Positions 57,459 to 64,000 of a stretch of DNA of 64,000 nucleotides are shown one piece after another. Both the position numbers and the translations under genes were made by a program. The stretch spans positions 248,001-312,000 of the forward strand of contig VRVR01000029.1 in assembly GCA_009859145.1 (NCBI GenBank), in the 5' to 3' direction. Position 1 is the stretch's first letter. Each line of letters begins with the position of its first letter. The notes beneath the pieces are model-generated. The model was not told the DNA's origin. It was given only the letters and a program-made list of their open reading frames with translations, and made no database searches. Source of the stretch: Andalucia godoyi. Taxonomy: Eukaryota > Discoba > Jakobea > Jakobida > Andaluciidae.

Positions 57459-58919
57459 ATGTTGGGGAAGCGGGGCGTGAAATGGGATGTGGTGATTGGA
57501 ATTGAAGTTCATGCACAGATTTTGAGTCGCACAAAGTTGTTTTCGCGCTCTCCGCTGTCTGTCACCAGCGCGGCGAATGAGAATGTTTCGCTGTTCGATG
57601 CGGCGATTCCCGGAACTCTTCCTCGGACAAATATGCATTGTGTGTTCCAAGGAATACGCACGGCAAATGTTCTGATGTCGAATGTCCAGCCCATTTCAAA
57701 GTTCGACCGTAAGCACTACTTTTATGCAGATCTTCCAATCGGATATCAGATCACCCAGCAGTTTATGCCTCTTAGTCGAGGAGGCGCTTTAATGATTGGC
57801 GCCGGGGACTCTCGTAAACGAATTGGGATCGAGCGAATACAGCTGGAGCAAGATTCAGGACAGTCTTTGCATGACGAGCACCCGCACTTCTCATTTATCA
57901 ACTTGAATCGTGCTGGCTGCGGTCTCATGGAAATCATTTCTGAACCTGGCATCGCCTGTGCTTCAGAAGCAGTTGAATATGTGAAGAAGCTCCAGTATCT
58001 GCTCAGGCATGCAGGAACGTGCGACGGAAGCATGGAGAACGGGTCCCTTCGCGCGGATGTGAATGTTTCCGTGCGATCAGCAGGTTCCAGCGCACTGGGG
58101 ACTCGCTGCGAAATCAAGAACCTGAATTCCTTTAGGAGCATTGGCAGAGCCATTGAAGCAGAAGCAGCCCGTCAAATTGAGCTTCTCGAAAGCGGAAAGA
58201 CAGTGGATCAGGCTACAATGGCCTTTGACGTTGCATCTGGACAGACCCGAGTGCTTCGTTCCAAAGAAAACGCCCCGGACTATCGATACATGCCTGATCC
58301 TGATCTTCCTCCGCTTCGAATCACGGAGGGGGTGCTGGAGGCAGCGCTGCGTGATGCTGCAGAACACCCGGAGACGCAGATTTCTCGGCTGCGGAGCACC
58401 TTCGGGCTGTCCACCTACGATGTGGAAGTGCTGATGACAGACCCTGCCACTGTTCACTTCTTTGAAACATGTATGCAGCTTGGTCCAAAACGAGATCCAA
58501 AGAAGGTATGCAACTGGGTTACGTCGGAGCTGTTCGGCCGGCTCCACAAATGTGGCAAGGACATTTCTGGGTCCCCCGTCTCTCCGGAGAATCTTGGAAA
58601 TTTGATTGATGCAGTTGAGGATCGTGTCGTGAGTGGAAAAACTGGGAAGGGAATGCTGGATCTGATGGTTTCAGGAGATACGAGATCCGTGAAGGAAATG
58701 ATATCTTCTGGAAATTTACGCATCTCTTTTGAGCCAGAACGTGTTGCCGAATATTTGCGGAGCCTCATCAAGGATCATCCAGCAGAAGTTTCCGAGTACA
58801 AGGCTGGACGAACTCGCGTGTTTGGATTCTTTGTTGGCTCCGCAATGAGGCAATTTAAAGGCAAGGTGGACCCGCATCTTGTCAACAGCCTTGCGCGAGA
58901 GCTTTTGGAGGAATCTTAG
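57459..58919 (+). CDS. GATB: Mitochondrial glutamyl-tRNA(Gln) amidotransferase subunit B (GatB)
   Basis: A 486-residue GatB of normal length. It opens with the family signature WDVVIGIEVHAQILSRTKLF and carries NMHCVFQG...KFDRKHYFYADLPIGYQI, SFINLNRAGCGLMEIISEP, GSLRADVNVSVR, LGTRCEIKNLNSFR and PDYRYMPDPDLPPLRI. The helical domain and YqeY-like tail (DPHLVNSLARELLEE) follow. It works with GatA and GatC/GatF to convert Glu-tRNA(Gln) into Gln-tRNA(Gln) in mitochondria. The first ATG lies immediately before the conserved core, so no transit peptide is included. Upstream in-frame codons (from 57333) are open and Arg/Ser-rich but lack an ATG, so the true start may be a spliced exon or a non-AUG codon. 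It converges on the helicase with a 43-base gap. Confidence 0.93.
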   Translation: MLGKRGVKWDVVIGIEVHAQILSRTKLFSRSPLSVTSAANENVSLFDAAIPGTLPRTNMHCVFQGIRTANVLMSNVQPISKFDRKHYFYADLPIGYQITQQFMPLSRGGALMIGAGDSRKRIGIERIQLEQDSGQSLHDEHPHFSFINLNRAGCGLMEIISEPGIACASEAVEYVKKLQYLLRHAGTCDGSMENGSLRADVNVSVRSAGSSALGTRCEIKNLNSFRSIGRAIEAEAARQIELLESGKTVDQATMAFDVASGQTRVLRSKENAPDYRYMPDPDLPPLRITEGVLEAALRDAAEHPETQISRLRSTFGLSTYDVEVLMTDPATVHFFETCMQLGPKRDPKKVCNWVTSELFGRLHKCGKDISGSPVSPENLGNLIDAVEDRVVSGKTGKGMLDLMVSGDTRSVKEMISSGNLRISFEPERVAEYLRSLIKDHPAEVSEYKAGRTRVFGFFVGSAMRQFKGKVDPHLVNSLARELLEES

Positions 58920-58962
58920 AAGAGACTGGAGTGCTCAGCGGAGGTTCGTTTTTATTGGTTTG

Positions 58963-60636
58963 TCATTTTCTGAGACTTTTCAGCGGATCTGCACCTTTTC
59001 GCTTACCTTTGCCGGAGCCATATCGCGCCTTTTTTGCCGGTTTTGCATACGGTACCAGGGCCAATTCCCGTTTCCTTGCGGCATTCTTTTCCACGACGTC
59101 TTTCACAAGCGCCTGAGTCTCTGACAACACCAATTGCTGCGGATTGAGATACGATGGGACGTTTTTGAGGTGATCGAATGCTCTTCTTGTTTTGCAAGAC
59201 ACCGGGAGGTCGTGTCGAAGCAGATCCAGCTCATCCTGCTTCTCTGCAAACCGACTCTTCAATTTTGAATTATGAAGAATTTCTCGTCTCATATCCAGCA
59301 TACGCGCGTCGCGGACAGCCAGTTTCGTTACACTGCGCAGCGAGTCCTCCACCCGGTACTTGAAAGACTGAATTTCTTCATGATTCAAAGTAAATGGCCG
59401 AATCTCTCTTCCTGAATCGGTGAGCGCAACAAAAAGTTGGTCGAATTCGGATTGCTCTTGTTTGGAGAACAAGAGCAACGACGAACCACTGGCACCCGCG
59501 CGCGCAGTACGTCCAACGCGGTGAACATAATTCACCGCAGATTCAGGGAAGTCAAAGATGATGACGCCTTCTACATCTCGCAAATCCAGTCCGCGTGCCG
59601 AACTTGCGGTTGTCTCTCGTTTCTTCTGCTTGGCGTCCTTTTTTGACGTGCCGGCGTGGGCTTCCTCGTCGGCATCAAGAGCAGAATCGGTAACAACCAG
59701 AAAATCGAACATTCCGCGGGAGAACTGGCTGAGGATGTGCAGCCGAGACTCGATCGGAAGCTCTGCATTCACAACAGCACATCGAATGGAGAAGCGCTCC
59801 AGGAACAACCGGACTCTGTAGCACTGGTCGATCGTATTCACAAACACCATGCATTTGCCCGGAATCAAATGAAACTTGAATATTGCATACAAGAACAGAA
59901 ATTTCTGGTCTTCGTTGTCCGACATGAGGAAAAACTGCGATAATCGCGCTTCCAAATCCCCTTCCGCTTCTTCCAGTTTCACGTTGACGGGATTGTGAAG
60001 AACCATTCCTTTCAAACGTAAAATATCGTCGGTAAGCGTAGCAGACATGATAAACGACTGAACATGCCGATTGAGACCTTCGATGATGATTCGGATGTCA
60101 TTTTCATATCCGTACGAGAGCAAAAGATCGCCTTCATCCACCACAAGAAACTGCAAAGACTCGGAAACATCAACGGTCTTTGTGCGAATGATTCCAGCGA
60201 CCTTTCCGGGCGTCGACACAACAATGTCTGGCTTCGAGTTCAAAATCTTCTTGAGCTGACTCTGTGTGGTTTCCTGATTCAAAATTGAAATTGCCACAAT
60301 GTCTGAGCAATAGGAAGTCAGCACGCGGAAAGCATCCACGACTTGGGTACACAGTTCTTGCGTAGGAACGAGAACAATGGCCTTGATTCCAGACACTGAC
60401 GTACCCGCCGCATGGGCCTTCAGGATACTATCCATGAGTGGAATGCAATACGCCAAAGTTTTACCAGAACCTGTTGCCGCCTTGGTCAGGACATCTTTTC
60501 CTTGTTGTGCAAACTCGACTACGTGTTTCTGGACAATGGTCGGCTTTTGGAAACCGCCCTTCATGAGGGACAGGACCAACCTCTTGTCAAGATTCAGCGC
60601 ATCAAACGTCTCTTCCGCAAATAACCCACTCTCCAT
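58963..60636 (-). CDS. DEAD-box RNA helicase, DDX56/Dbp9 type
   Basis: A 557-residue helicase with all main motifs: Q motif region (GFQKPTIVQ), motif I AATGSGKT, Ia PTQELC, Ib STPGK, motif II as DEGD, III SAT, and VI HRVGRTARAG. The subfamily marks are LLLSYGYENDI after motif II and a charged insert (about 325-345, KKDAKQKKRETTAS) before RGLDLRDVEGVIIFDFP, as in DDX56/Dbp9, a nucleolar helicase for 60S ribosomal subunit assembly. The C-terminus is basic (KPAKKARYGSGKGKRKG), a nucleolar-type tail. The third residue of motif II is Gly rather than Ala; the catalytic Asp-Glu and closing Asp remain. Confidence 0.92.
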   Translation of the reverse strand: MESGLFAEETFDALNLDKRLVLSLMKGGFQKPTIVQKHVVEFAQQGKDVLTKAATGSGKTLAYCIPLMDSILKAHAAGTSVSGIKAIVLVPTQELCTQVVDAFRVLTSYCSDIVAISILNQETTQSQLKKILNSKPDIVVSTPGKVAGIIRTKTVDVSESLQFLVVDEGDLLLSYGYENDIRIIIEGLNRHVQSFIMSATLTDDILRLKGMVLHNPVNVKLEEAEGDLEARLSQFFLMSDNEDQKFLFLYAIFKFHLIPGKCMVFVNTIDQCYRVRLFLERFSIRCAVVNAELPIESRLHILSQFSRGMFDFLVVTDSALDADEEAHAGTSKKDAKQKKRETTASSARGLDLRDVEGVIIFDFPESAVNYVHRVGRTARAGASGSSLLLFSKQEQSEFDQLFVALTDSGREIRPFTLNHEEIQSFKYRVEDSLRSVTKLAVRDARMLDMRREILHNSKLKSRFAEKQDELDLLRHDLPVSCKTRRAFDHLKNVPSYLNPQQLVLSETQALVKDVVEKNAARKRELALVPYAKPAKKARYGSGKGKRKGADPLKSLRK

Positions 60637-60951
60637 CGAAAAAATACAGTTCAGATGGAGGAAAACGCAAAGGCAAACTTTTGGTATTCTTCCTCTTTTC
60701 TCTTAACCCAACTTTTTGTCTTTTGCTGCTGGCAGAGAAAAAAATAAATATTGAAAAAATGGGCGAATTTCTCTCCTTGCGTCTGATTGTCTACAGACGT
60801 CGACTCTTTTTTAAAGGAGAGCGCCCTTATTTTATTTCGTGTTTGGAAGAGGGAAGGGAGGGAATGTATTTTCTTGCGGGATCAAGGAAGCACAGACCCG
60901 ATGAAAATTCTGGTGCAAGGGACTCTTTGAATCGCTACAAGTGTACCCCTG
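60637..60951. promoter_or_regulatory. Divergent upstream region of helicase and TEN1 genes
   Basis: 315 bases separate the two start codons. The helicase side is T-rich with TTGAAAAAATGG near 60750; no motif is assigned. Confidence 0.5.
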
Positions 60952-61317
60952 ATGTCCTCTGCTCCCGCGGTTCCTGTAGCGCTCAGTGAAGTTGGCCCGT
61001 CTTGGGTTGGAAAGAGTGTTCGACTGTACGCGAAGATTGCTGACGTATCGCTTACACATCCGTTCATCACGGTCTGCGACCCGACGGCTCACTCGACATC
61101 CCTCCTCCCAGTGTGCACACAGCACATCTCCACCCACGAGGGTCTTCATCGTGGTAGCACGTTTTTCTTCTTTGGAGATTTGCGATCTACGGAGGATCGA
61201 GGAATTGTCTTGGATGCTCGGATTGCAGTTGCAGCAGAAGCTGTGGATCATAATGTTTACGTGCAGTCCATGCATGTCATGCGGTCATTCTTAGCGGATC
61301 CGTCTTGCCGCCCATGA
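60952..61317 (+). CDS. TEN1: CST complex subunit TEN1
   Basis: A 121-residue OB-fold protein, the same length as vertebrate TEN1. The match is clear in the second half: GSTFFFFGDLRSTEDRGIVL then DARIAVAAEAV, which parallels GSLYIVLGELQHQQDRGSVV...KARVLTCVEGM. The first half has the expected strand pattern (SVRLYAKIADV, PFITVCDP, SLLPVCTQHI). TEN1 joins STN1 and CTC1 in the complex that caps telomeres and recruits Pol-alpha for C-strand fill-in. The ATG at 60952 is the first of the frame. It is divergent from the DDX56-like gene. Confidence 0.8.
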   Translation: MSSAPAVPVALSEVGPSWVGKSVRLYAKIADVSLTHPFITVCDPTAHSTSLLPVCTQHISTHEGLHRGSTFFFFGDLRSTEDRGIVLDARIAVAAEAVDHNVYVQSMHVMRSFLADPSCRP

Positions 61318-61421
61318 TGCCTAGGTAAGAATTGTGAGGCAGATTGGAAATCACATGGAAAAAGAGAGAGACAGAGAGAGACAGAGAGAAGCCAGGTCCG
61401 TGGCGCAAATAAGGGAAAGTT

Positions 61422-62714
61422 CTAGAGCTTGAGGCTTAGTGTTGACAGCCGGGGAAACCCTCCGTTGTTTGAAAAAACGACAAACTGCTTCGCGTGGGAG
61501 ATGTATCCCTTCACTAATTGATGCGAAATCAACAATCCCATTACAGACTCGACTTCCTCATTACTAAGTTTCCCTTCGGTGGCCATGAGTGCGTTGTAGC
61601 CAATTCGGAAAACAGCCAGCGGAAGCTTGTTGCAAGCCGGATGGAACTTTCTCACCCCAAGATAAATCTTCTTGAAGCAATTCCGGTACAGAATCAGCCG
61701 CAGCCTCTCAATGATAACATACATTCCGTCGTCCATGTAGCTGTTGATGTGTTGGTCAATCGCACCTTGGAATAATCGAGGGCTCGACGTCCGGATAGCT
61801 TCCACAACCGCTCTGTACTGCTCTGGAACCACAATGTCCTTTCGGTGCGCAGCCGGAAGCCACCCTCGAGCAATCTGAAGAGGCAGAAGAAATCGAAGCA
61901 CAAGCGACCGCGAACGATGCAAACTGTACGAAGGGATACGTTCAAACGCGAACATCAGCGCCTCCGATGCATCGGAGAGATTGCACTCGAAAGCGTCAAG
62001 TCTGCCCTTGTAGTAGGAAAACACCACTTGTTCTTCTAATGGAAACGACGAAATCTTCCGAGCTCCTTCTTGCAAGAACATCTGCACAGTCGTTTTTGCA
62101 AGACCTAAATACCGCAGTTTAAATTGCACTCTCAGCAATTCGATGGAAGCATGCAAAAGACCCTCGGATTTTGAACTGGGACCCTCCGAACGATCTTGAT
62201 TCATGTATCGAATGCAGGTCCGTATGTCGTCCACATACTCCTTGATCTTCGTGTGAACCGCATCGCGCATGTTCGCTGTGCTCTCGGATCTCGCATCCTG
62301 TTTCACTTGCGAGGGTTGAGAACAGCTATGAATGACATAAAATGCGAGTTTTCTGCAAATCACCATGACGGTGTATAGAGACTGGAGCATCCAGGAGGAT
62401 TCTTTCTCAAACGCCACAACCAGGGATCGGAAGCACGAAACAAACCGCTCAAAGGCGCGAAAATGGGAATTCGCATGTCCTTCTGCCAGCACAACACATC
62501 CTTGCATCCAGAACGACAATGCTTCCGCCCATGATTTCGAAAGTGACGACGAAAACAAATCGCTTCCGGAACTGAGATTACGTTGAGCCTCATCGAAAAA
62601 CGAATCATGCAAAGGACAGCGTCGAAAATCCAACAGAAACGCAACTCTTACGGAATCAAGGGATTGAACAGCATTGACAAAATGATCTACAAAAGATTTA
62701 AAGTACAGAGTCAT
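61422..62714 (-). CDS. PCID2: PCI-domain protein PCID2/Thp1 (TREX-2 complex)
   Basis: A 430-residue protein. The C-terminal PCI domain (about 210-425) matches PCID2: YYKGRLDAFECNLSDASEAL, FVLRFLLPLQIARGWLP-like helices, VIIERLRLILYRNCFKKIYL, and the ending VKGYISHAKQFVVFSNNGGFP then RLSTL, equal to the GYISH...LVVS...FPPLST end of the animal protein. It binds the Sac3/GANP scaffold and DSS1 in TREX-2, which couples transcription to mRNA export at nuclear pores. The frame extends four codons upstream without ATG; the ATG at 62712-62714 is chosen. It converges on TEN1. Confidence 0.88.
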   Translation of the reverse strand: MTLYFKSFVDHFVNAVQSLDSVRVAFLLDFRRCPLHDSFFDEAQRNLSSGSDLFSSSLSKSWAEALSFWMQGCVVLAEGHANSHFRAFERFVSCFRSLVVAFEKESSWMLQSLYTVMVICRKLAFYVIHSCSQPSQVKQDARSESTANMRDAVHTKIKEYVDDIRTCIRYMNQDRSEGPSSKSEGLLHASIELLRVQFKLRYLGLAKTTVQMFLQEGARKISSFPLEEQVVFSYYKGRLDAFECNLSDASEALMFAFERIPSYSLHRSRSLVLRFLLPLQIARGWLPAAHRKDIVVPEQYRAVVEAIRTSSPRLFQGAIDQHINSYMDDGMYVIIERLRLILYRNCFKKIYLGVRKFHPACNKLPLAVFRIGYNALMATEGKLSNEEVESVMGLLISHQLVKGYISHAKQFVVFSNNGGFPRLSTLSLKL

Positions 62715-62829
62715 GCGTATCTGCAATGCAACTTGCCTCGGCGAGAGAATCTTGGCAAGTTAGGAAAGCAGACGGAAAAAAGAAAAAAAAAAAAAACAGA
62801 ACCAACGCACCCTTTGAGGACAATTCCAT

Positions 62830-63051
62830 TTAATAGAATTCATCGATTACGGCGGTTGAAACACCCAAAAACTCGGCAATTGGCAGTGTAGATTCAATTA
62901 GCGATTGCCGGATAGAAACACCATTCGGACACGTACGGCTACAAATACGGAAAATGGTCCACAGCACTTTTTCTGAGATAATGCTGGGGACTGGTAGAGT
63001 CGCGGACGGCGAGCAATCTGGCAAATAAAATTCTCTTGGGGACGACGCCAT
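62830..63051 (-). CDS. Candidate small protein, 73 aa, unknown
   Basis: An ATG-started frame 115 bases upstream of PCID2 on the same strand. It is mixed in composition with a plausible helix (IISEKVLWTIFRICSRTCPN) and a second one near the end (IAEFLGVSTAVIDEFY). It does not resemble the PCID2 N-terminus, so a shared exon is unlikely. No family recognised. Confidence 0.4.
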   Translation of the reverse strand: MASSPREFYLPDCSPSATLPVPSIISEKVLWTIFRICSRTCPNGVSIRQSLIESTLPIAEFLGVSTAVIDEFY

Positions 63052-64000
63052 TTAGGAGTTATACGTAAAATATTAATTACCTAATTCCCGACTACAGTCG
63101 TTTATTTCGCGGGAAGAATGCTTTCTTAGGGTGAGCTGTTTTTTATGAATGCAGCACGCTGAGCATTGCCGATCCATCATCAGAGGTACTGTGCTTACGA
63201 CATTTACACAGTAGTCGTGAAGGTGCTCGCCAACGGTCCATGGCCTTCTGTGTGCTCATTGCTGGCAAACACATGAGTCAACCAACCATCTCTGCTGTCT
63301 GGCTTTTATGACAAGCGACTGATGAGGGAAAGGAGCGAGTGGGTCTCCGCTCGGTGCGTGTGAATCGGAATCGTGGAATCTCCAATCGTGCATACATCTT
63401 GTTTTACTGCATACTGCTACCGCTGATGTTGGATTATAAACAAATAAATATAATACACCGTATTTTATTTAATATTTAAGCACAACGAAAAGAAAAGAGA
63501 AAAACAAACAGACAAACAGACAAACAGACAAACAGACAAACAGACAAACAGACAAACAGACAAACAGACAAACAAAGGTGTAGCATCTACAGCTGGCACC
63601 ACCACACAGCCCCTCAGAGCTTGATGCTAGGACGATAAAATAAGGAGTTTGCAATCCGACGAATTCCAAGACTGAGACCGGGGGTATGTAGAGCTCGTTC
63701 ACGCGAATGCAACGGTGTGCCGCACGCGCCGGGGGGTTTTGTCTGAGAGCCGTTATGCCGCCCGCCGTTCTGCTAATTCATGAATTCCTCTTCAACTACA
63801 GTGGTTATTTTGACGGGAAGCCTTTCTTCTCGCAGAGACGCTGTTGCAGCGACATGCACCATGGGTCATGTTTGGGAGCAGTGCTCATGGTGATGGGTGA
63901 GCGGTGCGTGTGCTCTCGTCCAGCATAGGAACTCCGGATCATCGGACGACCGCGGCTAGACACAAATGGTACCTCGCAAATGGCTGACAGCTCCTGCGTT
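63052..64000. other. End of window, no recognised gene
   Basis: About 950 bases with an AT-rich start, a unique-looking stretch (63120-63420), a tandem octamer repeat and a GC-richer end. A short open frame at 63707-63928 (+) is unsupported. A gene starting outside the window could extend into the end. Confidence 0.45.
63503..63575. repeat. CAAACAGA octamer tandem repeat
   Basis: About nine head-to-tail copies of CAAACAGA with almost no variation, between 63503 and 63575. No spacers, so not a CRISPR array. Confidence 0.95.

Noticed and set aside
63315-63365. Hammerhead ribozyme core (CTGATGAG)
   Set aside because: No CGAAA box follows at a workable distance and no cleavage-site stem is visible.
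63503-63575. CRISPR-like array
   Set aside because: Octamer units are directly tandem with no spacers; it is a simple repeat in eukaryotic DNA.

Overview
The window looks like nuclear DNA of a free-living, ciliated protist. No prokaryotic feature (operons with Shine-Dalgarno sites, CRISPR, IS elements) is visible, and the proteins are eukaryotic: a cohesin SA/Scc3 subunit, FANCI, TFIIH p34, TEN1, importin-11, PCID2, an IFT-B subunit (IFT54), an axonemal-dynein light-chain-domain protein, a Qa-SNARE, a VPS9 Rab5 exchange factor, a FYVE protein, mitochondrial GatB, an NDUFA4-like respiratory subunit and a peroxisomal (SKL-ended) amine oxidase. The genetic code is standard. Genes are mostly single long exons; only one gene (ALKBH8-like) clearly has spliceosomal introns. 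Cilium genes, mitochondrial and peroxisomal genes and a very large multi-span adenylate cyclase suggest a heterotrophic flagellate. I cannot name the lineage from sequence alone.

Layout. 1-13 kb: the 3' part of an unknown poly-Ser protein, an SLC49-like MFS transporter, a YccF/CAX cation exchanger, a small orphan, a succinate-semialdehyde-type aldehyde dehydrogenase, a syntaxin-18-like SNARE and a C2HC zinc-finger protein. 13-22 kb: a 1.9-kb gap, a membrane orphan, ALKBH8-like with two introns, a dispersed repeat, a VPS9 protein, an NDUFA4-like subunit and a probable GPI-anchored surface orphan. 22-31 kb: a RING protein with an N-myristoylation-type start, and the adenylate cyclase. 31-45 kb: IFT54, cohesin SA, FANCI, a PLAC8 protein and a large orphan, all on +. 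45-64 kb: a second repeat copy, the peroxisomal oxidase, TFIIH p34, a small orphan, importin-11, a possible TFIIIC subunit, a FYVE protein, the axonemal-dynein-domain protein, GatB, a DDX56/Dbp9 helicase, TEN1 and PCID2, then about 950 bases with repeats only.

Organisation. Many neighbours are head-to-head with short shared upstream regions or tail-to-tail with very small gaps (8 bases at 53.9 kb, 43 at 58.9 kb, 51 at 48.9 kb). CA/GA microsatellites sit in several upstream regions.

The most notable finding is a two-copy dispersed element (17333-17701 on +, 45172-45575 on -), nearly identical over its first half. Each copy starts 56-79 bases after the stop codon of a host gene and runs in that gene's orientation. 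The 45-kb copy encodes a TnpB/Fanzor-type RuvC-III signature (LDRDWNGARNI) after a Cys-rich stretch, so it is probably the decayed 3' end of a eukaryotic TnpB-like (Fanzor) element. A second, unrelated 40-base element occurs at 7174-7213 and 41873-41912.
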